Of a stretch of 64,000 bases of DNA, positions 1 through 8,429 are shown piece by piece. Each line of letters starts with the position of its first letter. The first letter of the stretch is position 1. The notes beneath the pieces are model-generated. The model worked only from the letters and a program-made list of their open reading frames with translations. It was not told where the DNA came from and did not search any database. Source of the DNA: Bacillus australimaris (GTDB lineage: Bacteria; Bacillota; Bacilli; Bacillales; Bacillaceae). Made by a program: the position numbers and the translations under genes. The stretch lies in contig NZ_LGYN01000002.1 of NCBI RefSeq assembly GCF_001307105.1, forward strand, positions 1 to 64,000, written 5' to 3'.

Positions 1-1115
<1,115 letters not shown>

Positions 1116-1119
1116 GATC

Positions 1120-1147
1120 AAAAAGCCCCAAAAAGGGCTTTTTTCAT
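1120..1147 (+). terminator. terminator of the collagen-like gene
   Basis: An AAAAGCCC / GGGCTTTT stem followed by a T-rich tail starts five bases after the stop codon. Confidence 0.8.
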
Positions 1148-1282
1148 TTTGAGATGTTCTTTTTTAAAAAAAGGCTAAATTTTTAGGCAAATATCATTGA
1201 TTAGGAGAAAGAAACGCACTTTCAAAGGAAACGGATATTGAAGATTCAAGTGATTCATATTAAAATGATGTCAAATGGACTA

Positions 1283-1298
1283 ATTAGCAATTGCTAAT
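1283..1298. promoter_or_regulatory. perfect 16-bp palindrome upstream of rap
   Basis: ATTAGCAATTGCTAAT is a perfect palindrome lying 60 bp before the rap start. It does not fit the ComA box (TTGCGG-N4-CCGCAA) that drives several B. subtilis rap genes. It may be an operator for an unknown regulator; function is inference only. Confidence 0.35.
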
Positions 1299-1357
1299 AG
1301 AAGTTCCATATTTAGTGAAATCATGTGTTGTAGCTGAAGGTGGATTGGGGGTGTAGA

Positions 1358-2470
1358 ATGAGCAAAGTTCCTGTTGCGGAATTGGCATCACTATTAAATG
1401 ACTGGAACATGGAAATCAAAAAAGATCATGCAGATGAGGCAGAACGGTTATTTGCCAAAGCGAAACAAGCAGTAGAAGAAATTGACGATGCAGACATCCT
1501 CATATACTATTCTCTTCTTGAGAAGAGGCATCACATTCTGATGTACAATTTAAGAGGTCAAAAGGGCAATGTTTCAACGAAAAGTATAGAGGGTCATTAC
1601 GGTAAAAAAGAGGATGACTTGTCTAACCGCCTTGCCTACTATTTCGACTTTTATGAGGGTGTGTATGAGCAGCATCAAGGTAATTATGAGGTTGCATTGC
1701 AAATGTATCAAAGTGCTGAAAAGCTCTTAGATAAAATTCCAAGTGAGATAGAACGTGCTGATTTCGATTTTAAGGTGGCATGGCTTTACTACCGGCTTAG
1801 TCATATTATGCTCTCATTAAGTTATATTCGCAGAGCGCTCCACGTCTATAAGCGGCATAAGCATTATGAAAGAAGAACGGCCCTTTCATACTCTCTCATA
1901 GCAGCGAATCTAACAGAGATCGGCCGGTATGAAGAGGCGCTTGAGAATTATCGTCTGGCGGAAGAGGTTCTGACAAATGAGCAGGATGATTTTATGCTGG
2001 CTCAACACCACCACAATGTGGCCATTTTATATTCATTTTGGAACAAACCGAAGGAATCAATACGTCATCTTGAAAAGGCACTGTCCCATCAAGAGTATTA
2101 TGATTCAGATTTCTTTTTCCATTCTACGTATCTGATTAGCCGGGAACTCTGTGTGATTGGTGAAAAGCAGCGTGCAAGCCAATATATAGAGGCTGCATAT
2201 GCTAGAATAAAAGATGCTTCTCATGAAGTGTTTCAGCTAAAAATAGGCATCGTACATGATCTTTACTTAACGCATGCGCCACAAAGATTTCAGCAAATTG
2301 ATGAGAAATTAAGAAAGTTAGAAGAGAAGAATGAATATCATGAAGTAAAGGAGCTTTCACAATTTGCAGCAAAATATTGTGAAAAGCAAGCACTTTATGA
2401 GCAGTCTGTTTTTTATTTGAACAAAAGTTTAGAAGCGGATTTACATATGAAAAGAATGGGGTTGATTTAA
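1358..2470 (+). CDS. Rap family response-regulator aspartate phosphatase / TPR protein
   Basis: 370-residue protein starting MSKVPVAELASLL, the standard Rap length. It has the N-terminal helical bundle followed by tetratricopeptide repeats (for example around ALQMYQSAEKLLDKI, ALENYRLAEEVL and SIRHLEKALSHQ). Rap proteins either dephosphorylate Spo0F or block DNA-binding regulators such as ComA or DegU; which target applies here cannot be read from sequence. The ATG at 1358 is chosen over an in-frame GTG at 1340 because a GGGGGTG ribosome site sits just in front of it. The phr gene begins one base after the stop, the classic rap-phr cassette. The Phr candidate pentapeptide resembles PhrG of B. 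subtilis, suggesting a RapG-like role (inference). Confidence 0.9.
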   Translation: MSKVPVAELASLLNDWNMEIKKDHADEAERLFAKAKQAVEEIDDADILIYYSLLEKRHHILMYNLRGQKGNVSTKSIEGHYGKKEDDLSNRLAYYFDFYEGVYEQHQGNYEVALQMYQSAEKLLDKIPSEIERADFDFKVAWLYYRLSHIMLSLSYIRRALHVYKRHKHYERRTALSYSLIAANLTEIGRYEEALENYRLAEEVLTNEQDDFMLAQHHHNVAILYSFWNKPKESIRHLEKALSHQEYYDSDFFFHSTYLISRELCVIGEKQRASQYIEAAYARIKDASHEVFQLKIGIVHDLYLTHAPQRFQQIDEKLRKLEEKNEYHEVKELSQFAAKYCEKQALYEQSVFYLNKSLEADLHMKRMGLI

Positions 2471-2471
2471 G

Positions 2472-2585
2472 ATGAAAACAGGATTAAAAGTATTATTTAT
2501 TGTTGGTTTAGCGGTGGCTGCGTCTGTTCTCACGCAAAACGTTGCGGGTTCATTCGAAGTTGCAGAAAAAATCATTGGTGGTTAA
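2472..2585 (+). CDS. Phr signalling pre-peptide
   Basis: 37-residue ORF starting MKTGLKVLFIVGLAVAAS and ending AEKIIGG. It has a short basic N-terminus, a hydrophobic export segment (residues 7-19) and a polar C-terminal tail, as in Phr precursors. ATG lies one base after the rap stop, with a GGGG ribosome site inside the end of rap. Phr signals are usually C-terminal pentapeptides; EKIIG here is close to PhrG (EKMIG) of B. subtilis but is followed by one extra Gly, so the mature peptide could be EKIIG or KIIGG. A strong terminator follows 16 bp downstream. Confidence 0.85.
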   Translation: MKTGLKVLFIVGLAVAASVLTQNVAGSFEVAEKIIGG

Positions 2586-2601
2586 TACCATGCATCTTGC
2601 G

Positions 2602-2634
2602 CCCTTGTTGATGATCATCAGCAAGGGTTTTTTG
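2602..2634 (+). terminator. rap-phr terminator
   Basis: CCCTTGTTGATGA pairs with TCATCAGCAAGGG, with one mismatch, and is followed by a run of T. Confidence 0.85.
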
Positions 2635-2647
2635 TATTTTAATAGGC

Positions 2648-2686
2648 TCTTCTTATTAAACGCTGCAAGAACGTTTAATAAGAAGA
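2648..2686. repeat. perfect inverted repeat, 15-bp arms
   Basis: TCTTCTTATTAAACG (2648-2662) and its exact complement CGTTTAATAAGAAGA (2672-2686) flank a 9-bp loop. It lies in the gap between phr and the Gly-rich gene. It has no T-tract, so it is not an obvious terminator; it could be an operator, an RNA hairpin or the trace of a mobile element. Confidence 0.7.
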
Positions 2687-2866
2687 ATTCGCAACAAAGG
2701 GGGTGTGCAAATTTATTACCTGCCCCATTATTCTAAATAAACATAGGGCAGAGCAACAAGTTAAAAAGGTCACCTTTCTTTGCTTAATTTAATTTTTTGC
2801 AGGACTTTTCATTCAAATTTTAACAAATTGGTCTATTGTACATAGAAGAAAAGAAAAAGCAGGAAC

Positions 2867-2893
2867 ACCGCCCCATTTGTTATGCATATGATG
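2867..2893 (+). promoter_or_regulatory. sigma-K-like promoter
   Basis: AC (2867-2868), 16 bp, then CATATGATG (2885-2893) fits the sigma-K pattern AC-N16-CATANNNTA except for the last base. The ribosome site of the Gly-rich gene follows about 23 bp later. The same geometry is seen at 21330-21356 and upstream of cotM. Confidence 0.5.
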
Positions 2894-2926
2894 AGATGAG
2901 GTTTGATTTGAAGGCAGGTGATTTGT

Positions 2927-3160
2927 ATGTATCCACGGGTTTATGGTGGTTTTCATGGCGGCGGTTTTACCGGAGGCGGTGCACATATTGGACCGGTTGG
3001 ATCCCATATTGGCTTTGGCGGGTATTATTTGAGCCCTGGTGTGTTCTCAGGCTTAGGCGGTTTTCCTGGGTATGGGGGATTCGGGACATTTTCAGGATAT
3101 CCGTATGGTTCCACGTTCATTATGGGGCACCCTCCTGGTTTTTATGTGAGAGGCTATTAG
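2927..3160 (+). CDS. small Gly/Phe-rich protein, probable spore coat component
   Basis: 77 residues beginning MYPRVYGGFHGGGF and containing many Gly with aromatic residues (Phe, Tyr), such as GGFPGYGGFG. No known domain is recognised. ATG at 2927 is preceded at 6 bp by AGGTG; an in-frame GTG at 2918 lacks a site. Gly/Tyr-rich small proteins are common in Bacillus coats, and the sigma-K-like promoter upstream supports mother-cell expression; both points are inference. A larger overlapping ORF in another frame is rejected. Confidence 0.6.
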   Translation: MYPRVYGGFHGGGFTGGGAHIGPVGSHIGFGGYYLSPGVFSGLGGFPGYGGFGTFSGYPYGSTFIMGHPPGFYVRGY

Positions 3161-3176
3161 TAACTCATCACAATAA

Positions 3177-3209
3177 TTGAAATAGCCATTTAGCGATAGG
3201 CTATTTCAA
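3177..3209. terminator. bidirectional terminator
   Basis: TTGAAATAGCC and GGCTATTTCAA form a perfect 11-bp stem between the two convergent genes. The right arm overlaps the end of the yoaK-like gene. Confidence 0.75.
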
Positions 3210-3896
3210 TTGGTGGAAGTGCTTCAATAGGGCCGTCATCACAATGACTCCTAGAATGATGATTGGCAGCCAAATGATGATAAACGGATCGTAACCATCT
3301 GTGTATGCAGCTATAGCGGCACCTAGGCAGTAGAAGGCAATAGAGCCTATTCGCATCAAGCTTACAAGCTGGATAGGGGCTTTCCATTTTTCTCGATGTG
3401 AAATACGCTGGGCTACATCTTCAAACAGGTTAGCGAGTGTATTTGTTAGAACGGTTGTTGAAATACCCGCCACATTCAGTTTACGGGCGGCCGCTGTCTG
3501 CATGCCCATGGCCATACTTAAAAGGATGATCAGCATAAAATAAGCTCCTTGTGTATAAGGAAAAATGGTCATGAGAGCAAATAAAAGCAAAATCATCACT
3601 TCTATCATAAAGATGCGTGTAACGGCTTTTGGCCAAAACGTCTTCTCATGCTTTCCGCCTATTACAACAGCAAGTAAAATCCCTAAAACGAATCCACTTA
3701 ACGCGGTAATGGAATGAAGGGCTGTTAGCTGCAAGGAACTTCCTGCTGCGATACCAAGCAGTACAATATTACCCGTCATATTGGCTGTAAACACATGCCC
3801 TAGACTCAAATAGCCAATCACATCCACAATTCCTGCGGAAAGACATAAGAAAATCAAAGCCGAATTTCGAAATGTATGTGCGGTCATACTAGTCAT
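3201..3896 (-). CDS. YoaK family (DUF1275) membrane protein
   Basis: 231-residue integral membrane protein with about six hydrophobic segments. The start region (SAGIVDVIGYLSLGHVFTAN, then MTGNIVLLG) is the hallmark of the DUF1275/YoaK family, whose function is unknown. ATG at 3896 follows GAGAGG and AAAGGG; ATG at 3887 is an alternative. The longer frame up to 4010 would overlap ligD and has no ribosome site. It lies downstream of ligD on the same strand and could be co-transcribed, but a functional link is not evident. Confidence 0.8.
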   Translation of the reverse strand: MTSMTAHTFRNSALIFLCLSAGIVDVIGYLSLGHVFTANMTGNIVLLGIAAGSSLQLTALHSITALSGFVLGILLAVVIGGKHEKTFWPKAVTRIFMIEVMILLLFALMTIFPYTQGAYFMLIILLSMAMGMQTAAARKLNVAGISTTVLTNTLANLFEDVAQRISHREKWKAPIQLVSLMRIGSIAFYCLGAAIAAYTDGYDPFIIIWLPIIILGVIVMTALLKHFHQLK

Positions 3897-3930
3897 CCCT
3901 TTCTTCCTCTCTAATGAATAAGTGTAACGC

Positions 3931-5808
3931 TTAATGACCGCGAATGTCCATCTGATGAGAAGGTAAAATGTCTGCAAGCTGATGTAAGACTTGTCTAAAA
4001 GCATCATCATTCACAAGGTGCCTCATACGGCGGAACGGGTCGCCTTTTTCCTTTAAACGCTCTATAACCGCTGGCATGGTAAAGAGAGAAGGGTGAAGTC
4101 CCTCATGATGGAGTTCGTCCCATTCAAGCGGTGTCGCCACAAGCCCAAGCTCATTTCCTCTCGGGGAATATGGAGCGATAATTGTTTTTCCAGCATCGTG
4201 CTGAATATAGTCTAAATACAAGCGATTGCCACGTTTTTTCTTAAGACGTTCAAGAGTAAAAAGATCCGGTGCTTGCTCACATAAAAATTGGCATATAAAT
4301 GCGGTGAATCGTCTCGTTTCTTCGTATGTGAAGGCGTTTTTTTCTAATGGAATATAGACTTGAAGTCCTTTTCCGCCACTTGTTTTAATAAAAGCAATGA
4401 GAAAAAGCCCGTCTAAAAGCGCTTTGAGCCGTTTAGCTGCTTCTATGGCTAAATGAAACTCATTTACAGATGGCGGGTCCAGATCAAAGACAATTTCTGT
4501 AGGCCGATCCGTATCTCTTGTTTCAAAAGGGATATGAAATTCCATCGCCAGCTGGTTGCCGAGCCAAAGAAGCGTACGAGGATCATTACAGACCGTGTAA
4601 GAAATATCATCCACCTCATCTGTCAAAACAAAGTCTGGCGCATAATCAGGTGTTGACTTTTGGTAAAAGAATTCGTCCCCAGTGCCATGAGGATATCGAA
4701 TTAAAGTAAGACGCCTTTCACGTAAAAAAGGCAAAAGGTAAGGAGCCACTTGTCTTAAATAAAGTAAGTAATCTGCCTTGTTTAGTTGAAGAGCCGGGAC
4801 AATCGGTTTCTCAGGGTGAGTGATGTCTATAACAGCAGGGAGTGGATACAGCTGTTTGAGCATTTGCTGAAATGTACACGCTGCTGGATCAGCATCTAGT
4901 AAAAAGGAAGAAAATCGCGGCTCCCTTAAGGCTGATCCATCAAAGGATATACAAGCAATGCTGGCAACGATAGAAGGAGGGATTTCATATGATGATGTCC
5001 CTGTTAACTCGCCTTTTGTTTGAAAGAGCGTACGAAGCATTTGTTCTTCTTCTTTCGAAAATCCATGCTTGAATTGGACAACCTCGATAAGAGCCGAATC
5101 TTGATAAATGGAGCCTTGAAAATAGCCATTTTCTTTATCAAAACGGGTCACAATGACAGAGACATACCGCCAGTTTTTCATTTTTAGCCATTCTTTTGAG
5201 CGGGTATTCTCTTTCCATTTACTCGTCCTTTTTTTCGCCACGAGTCCTTCCGCTAAATACGTCGTCATCAGCTCTTTCATGTATTCGGGGTTTGGATCTG
5301 TATGAATGACCTGAAGAAGGGAAGGGTGCTCCAGCTGAACTGATGAAGGGAGCTTTGCTTCTTGGAACACTTGTGTTAGCTGATTTTTTCTTTCTATCAA
5401 CGGTAAATCAACGAGAGATTTTCCTCTGCATCTTAATAGATCAAACGCAATGAAATGACAGGGAAATCGCTCAACCTGCCGTTGTATGGCTTCTTTGTTT
5501 TTCAGCCTGCCTCTTTGCTGAACCTTTGCAAAATTGCTTTGCTCTTCACTTAGTAAAAAGACCAATTCTCCGTCAAGCGTGAGAGGTAGATAAGATGCAA
5601 ACTGGTCTCTTAATTGTTCGCATTGATCCACTACTTCAGGAAATTGCTCATTCAGCCGTTTTCCGGCTCTGCTTTCTAAAAGAATTGTGTCTTGATCCCA
5701 TACAAGAATAGCCCGAAAGCCATCATATTTTAATTCATACACCCAGTCAGCGCCAGTAGGAATATCATGTGCAGGTGTTAATCGCATAGGTTTCATTGTG
5801 TATGTCAC
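3931..5808 (-). CDS. ligD: ATP-dependent DNA ligase D (ligase-polymerase)
   Basis: 625 residues. The N-terminal ligase domain carries the nucleotidyl-transfer motif KYDGFR with Lys27 as the expected adenylated residue. The C-terminal half is an archaeo-eukaryotic primase-type polymerase (IRYPHG, EIVFDLDPP with the metal-binding DLD, and KTIIAPYSPRG). This order (ligase then polymerase, no nuclease domain) is that of B. subtilis LigD (YkoU). It seals and fills double-strand breaks in NHEJ with Ku. The GTG start at 5808 gives MTYTM, aligning with MAFTM of the B. subtilis protein as recalled. It is divergent from ku over a 103-bp gap. In B. subtilis the pair is forespore-expressed under sigma-G; no clear site was defined here. 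Confidence 0.95.
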   Translation of the reverse strand: MTYTMKPMRLTPAHDIPTGADWVYELKYDGFRAILVWDQDTILLESRAGKRLNEQFPEVVDQCEQLRDQFASYLPLTLDGELVFLLSEEQSNFAKVQQRGRLKNKEAIQRQVERFPCHFIAFDLLRCRGKSLVDLPLIERKNQLTQVFQEAKLPSSVQLEHPSLLQVIHTDPNPEYMKELMTTYLAEGLVAKKRTSKWKENTRSKEWLKMKNWRYVSVIVTRFDKENGYFQGSIYQDSALIEVVQFKHGFSKEEEQMLRTLFQTKGELTGTSSYEIPPSIVASIACISFDGSALREPRFSSFLLDADPAACTFQQMLKQLYPLPAVIDITHPEKPIVPALQLNKADYLLYLRQVAPYLLPFLRERRLTLIRYPHGTGDEFFYQKSTPDYAPDFVLTDEVDDISYTVCNDPRTLLWLGNQLAMEFHIPFETRDTDRPTEIVFDLDPPSVNEFHLAIEAAKRLKALLDGLFLIAFIKTSGGKGLQVYIPLEKNAFTYEETRRFTAFICQFLCEQAPDLFTLERLKKKRGNRLYLDYIQHDAGKTIIAPYSPRGNELGLVATPLEWDELHHEGLHPSLFTMPAVIERLKEKGDPFRRMRHLVNDDAFRQVLHQLADILPSHQMDIRGH

Positions 5809-5911
5809 TTCCTTATATCATGTGTTCTTAGAGTGGGATGAAATTTTCATTCACATACATAAGTCTGCTGAAAACATTACATAGTAAGGAGAAAAGAACG
5901 GAGGAAGCGCG

Positions 5912-6760
5912 ATGCATACAGTATGGAAAGGCGGCATTAGTTTCGGATTGGTCAACATTCCAGTTAAGCTGTTTACCGCTACAGAGAATAAAGATATTAA
6001 ATTAAGACAGCTGCATAAAGAGTGTCACACGCCTATTAACTATAAGAAAGTATGTGCCAATTGCGGTGAAGAGGTAGCGCCAGAACAAATCGTGAAGGCG
6101 TATGAATATGCGAAGAATAAATTTATTGAATTGGACGATGAAGAGCTAGAAAAACTGCGAAAAGAAAATGAAGAAAAAGCTGTTGAAATCATTGATTTTG
6201 TGAAGATAGAGGAGATTGATCCAATCTATTATGAAAGAAGTTACTTCTTATCACCGGATACCGGCGGAGGAAAGGCTTATTCTTTATTAAGAAAAGCTTT
6301 AGAGGAATCGGGGAAAATTGGTGTGGCAAAAATTATGATTCGTTCAAAGGAGCAATTAGCGATCGTTAGGTGCTATGAACAGCTTTTGCTGATGGAAACC
6401 ATTCATTTTCCTGATGAAATTAGACAAGTATCAGATGTACCGAATATCCCACAAGAGGAGAACATTGTTAAGAAAGAGTTAGATACAGCGCTTCTTTTGA
6501 TTGAACAACTGACCACCACATTCGATCCAGCGGCATATCAGGATGAATACAGAGAACAGCTGATGAATTTAATTGGCGATAAAATATCTGGAGAACATAC
6601 CGTACAGCCAGAAACGACTGGCAAAAAAGATCCTGCATCCAACGTGACGGATTTAATGGCCGCTCTACAGGCTTCGATCGACCGCTCAAAACCAGCCAAA
6701 GCAAAAAAAGCAGTGCCTAAGAAAAGAAAAGCACCAGCGAAAAAAGAAAAGAAGGCATAA
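5912..6760 (+). CDS. ku: DNA end-binding protein Ku
   Basis: 282 residues starting MHTVWKGGISFGLVNIPVKL, the typical bacterial Ku beginning. Bacterial Ku forms a homodimeric ring on broken DNA ends and recruits LigD. The core spans about residues 1-230. The tail from about 250 is Lys/Ala/Pro-rich (KAKKAVPKKRKAPAKKEKK), a basic extension known in other Ku proteins to contact DNA or LigD. It is divergent from ligD, so the window holds a complete two-gene NHEJ system. Confidence 0.95.
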   Translation: MHTVWKGGISFGLVNIPVKLFTATENKDIKLRQLHKECHTPINYKKVCANCGEEVAPEQIVKAYEYAKNKFIELDDEELEKLRKENEEKAVEIIDFVKIEEIDPIYYERSYFLSPDTGGGKAYSLLRKALEESGKIGVAKIMIRSKEQLAIVRCYEQLLLMETIHFPDEIRQVSDVPNIPQEENIVKKELDTALLLIEQLTTTFDPAAYQDEYREQLMNLIGDKISGEHTVQPETTGKKDPASNVTDLMAALQASIDRSKPAKAKKAVPKKRKAPAKKEKKA

Positions 6761-6763
6761 TGA

Positions 6764-6795
6764 AAAGACCGCTGACAAAACAAGCGGTCTTATTG
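6764..6795. terminator. bidirectional terminator between ku and ydaT
   Basis: AAGACCGCT / AGCGGTCTT stem between convergent genes. Confidence 0.8.
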
Positions 6796-7233
6796 CAGCT
6801 TTAACACGTCCTGAATCGTCCCGTCTTTTCGGTGAATGACAACGGAAGTTCCTTTATTCGCTGAAATCTCCTTTGCCCGCTCAACTGCTTCTTGTTTTGT
6901 TTCTTTCACCTCACTTGCTCGTTTAGTTTTCTCTGTTTGAACCGCCCAGCCTTCCTCGTGTTTCACTACATGCAGCGCATGATCCATGAGCTCTGGTCTT
7001 GCGGAGCTGATGCCCTCTGAAGGTTTGACAGAACCATGAGATGAGAAATTTTCTATCTCTTTCTCTGTGGCATTCTTTTTCCACTCTTTCGCTTGACTGA
7101 TTGCAATTGGAATGGCTCTATTTTCCTCATAGCCTTCTTGTATCATTTTGTTGGCAATCTCAAGTGCTTTTTTCCGAATAACGTTTTCTAACGATTGAAA
7201 TGAAGCTGGATAATCGTTCATTGTCCAAGGCAT
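6790..7233 (-). CDS. ydaT: YdaT-like stress protein (DUF2188)
   Basis: 147 residues starting MPWTMNDYPASF. The N-terminal part (KALEIANKMI.. AIPIAISQAKEW) and the C-terminal DUF2188 repeat (KHEEGWAVQTEKTKRASEV..., ending in VVIHRKDGTIQ) match B. subtilis YdaT, a general-stress protein of unknown biochemical role. ATG is preceded by AAAGGAG. A sigma-B-like promoter lies 31-56 bp upstream. It is convergent with ku across a shared terminator. Confidence 0.85.
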   Translation of the reverse strand: MPWTMNDYPASFQSLENVIRKKALEIANKMIQEGYEENRAIPIAISQAKEWKKNATEKEIENFSSHGSVKPSEGISSARPELMDHALHVVKHEEGWAVQTEKTKRASEVKETKQEAVERAKEISANKGTSVVIHRKDGTIQDVLKLQ

Positions 7234-7263
7234 ATGAACCGCTCCTTTCTTTTAGTTGAACAC

Positions 7264-7289
7264 CTTCCCTGATCTGTAACCGGTCAAAC
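7264..7289 (-). promoter_or_regulatory. possible sigma-B promoter of ydaT
   Basis: On the minus strand GTTTGA, a 14-bp spacer and GGGAAG resemble the sigma-B consensus GTTTAA-N12-14-GGGTAT (9 of 12 bases). ydaT is sigma-B controlled in B. subtilis; the match here is partial. Confidence 0.4.
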
Positions 7290-7393
7290 ATACAAGTCCT
7301 TTCAAACCAATGAATGAGATAAAATACATCGTTTTGCTGAGGCAGCATCTCATTAATTCCCGCAGAATAGAAGGTATAAAAGGAGTGATTTTG

Positions 7394-7867
7394 ATGATGA
7401 TGAAAGGGATTTATGAAGCACATTTACCTGTGAGTGATTTGAAGGCATCAATTGCGTTTTATGAAAAATTGGAATTGACACTTGCTCATGAAAATGAACG
7501 AGTTGCTTTTTTATGGATTGAGAAAGGAAAGAGCTGGCTTGGTCTTTGGAAAGCAGATATAAATGACTTTCCATACCATCCAGCGACTCGGCATGTTGCC
7601 TTTCAAATTACAACGTCCAGTATCGAACAGATCAAGGGTTGGCTCGTTGAAAAAGATATTAGCATTCATCCGATGTTCGGTTTTTCAGAAGAGGAACAGC
7701 CTTTAGTTCTCGATAATCCGCCGCAATTTCATGCAGCGATTTATTTTCTTGACCCAGATGGGAATCTGCTAGAATGCATTGCTCCGCTTGAGCTTGATAC
7801 AGCGGAAGAATACGATATGATGACATATGAGCATTGGAACCAAAAGAAAAACCCGTTTATTGATTGA
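7394..7867 (+). CDS. VOC family (glyoxalase/bleomycin-resistance fold) protein
   Basis: 157 residues. The betaalphabeta-beta-beta-beta modules of the vicinal-oxygen-chelate fold are evident: IYEAHLPVSDLKASIAFYE, then RHVAFQI, then YFLDPDGNLLECIA. Candidate metal ligands are His in EAHLPV, His in RHVAF and Glu in LLECIA. The family includes glyoxalases, dioxygenases and fosfomycin thiol transferases; the substrate is not identifiable. ATG at 7394 is chosen because AAAGGAG sits 8 bp upstream; the longer frame to 7310 lacks a site. Its stop codon overlaps the -35 of the next gene. Confidence 0.8.
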   Translation: MMMKGIYEAHLPVSDLKASIAFYEKLELTLAHENERVAFLWIEKGKSWLGLWKADINDFPYHPATRHVAFQITTSSIEQIKGWLVEKDISIHPMFGFSEEEQPLVLDNPPQFHAAIYFLDPDGNLLECIAPLELDTAEEYDMMTYEHWNQKKNPFID

Positions 7868-7900
7868 CAAAATCACTCATTGTAACTATATTGATTACAA
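7864..7900 (+). promoter_or_regulatory. sigma-A promoter with overlapping Rrf2 operator
   Basis: TTGACA (7864-7869), 17 bp, TATATT (7887-7892). The dyad TTGTAA-N9-TTACAA (7880-7900) covers the -10. A near-identical dyad stands before the next gene, indicating autoregulation by the Rrf2 protein. Confidence 0.75.
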
Positions 7901-7915
7901 CGGTGGTGAAAGAAT

Positions 7916-8329
7916 GTGAAACAAATTAGCAGCAGGTATCCGATTGCTGTTCATATTTTGTCATTTATTGCAGGTGTTCCAAAAGAGTGTACAAGTGATT
8001 TTATTGCTGAAAGCGTGAATTCAAATCCAGCCATTGTTCGAAAAATGATGGCAATGCTCAAACGGGCGGGTCTCATTGAGATTCGCCGCGGAGTAGGCGG
8101 TGCTTATTTAAAAAGACCGGCTGAGGACATCACGCTGTTAGATGTGTATCGTGCTGTAGATGTTAGCGAGGATGAAGAGTTATTTAACTTTCATCAGCCA
8201 GTCATTGCTTGTCCGATTGGTCAAGTGATGGATACGAGACTGCGACATGAACTAAAAGAAGCACAAGCTGCACTTGAGAATCACCTAAAACAAGTGACAA
8301 TTCAGCAATTATTGACAGAGGCGGAATAA
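7916..8329 (+). CDS. Rrf2 family transcriptional regulator (YwnA type)
   Basis: 137 residues: a winged helix (about 1-75; SRYPIAVHILSFIAG, then ESVNSNPAIVRKMMAMLKRAG, then IRRGVGGAYL with the usual wing) and a C-terminal helical tail. Only one Cys lies in the sensor region (IACPIG), with another at CTSDF, so there is no three-Cys Fe-S cluster motif; it resembles the YwnA/YwgB type, and thiol redox sensing is possible. GTG at 7916 follows GGTGGTG. The promoter overlaps a dyad repeated in front of the following oxidoreductase gene, its likely target. Confidence 0.85.
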   Translation: MKQISSRYPIAVHILSFIAGVPKECTSDFIAESVNSNPAIVRKMMAMLKRAGLIEIRRGVGGAYLKRPAEDITLLDVYRAVDVSEDEELFNFHQPVIACPIGQVMDTRLRHELKEAQAALENHLKQVTIQQLLTEAE

Positions 8330-8356
8330 AAAAGCTCGTACGTTGGAGCTTTTTTA
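8328..8356 (+). terminator. terminator of the Rrf2 gene
   Basis: AAAAAGCTC / GAGCTTTTT stem. Confidence 0.8.
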
Positions 8357-8364
8357 CGCCTTTG

Positions 8365-8385
8365 TTGTAACCATTTTGATTATAA
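8365..8385 (+). promoter_or_regulatory. second Rrf2-type operator
   Basis: TTGTAA-N9-TTATAA, 45 bp before the NmrA-type gene, differs from the dyad at 7880-7900 mainly in the spacer and one base of the right arm. It is the expected binding site of the upstream Rrf2 protein. Confidence 0.65.
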
Positions 8386-8429
8386 CGAATTCACATCACC
8401 GTTGAACGAAAAATGAGGAGGTCAAACAA

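Noticed and set aside
2836..3180. 114-codon Trp/Arg-rich ORF
   Set aside because: It overlaps the Gly-rich gene in another frame; the Gly-rich frame has the ribosome site and plausible composition.
3931..4010. longer YoaK-type protein starting at 4010
   Set aside because: It would overlap ligD by 80 bp and lacks a ribosome site; the ATG at 3896 fits the family start.
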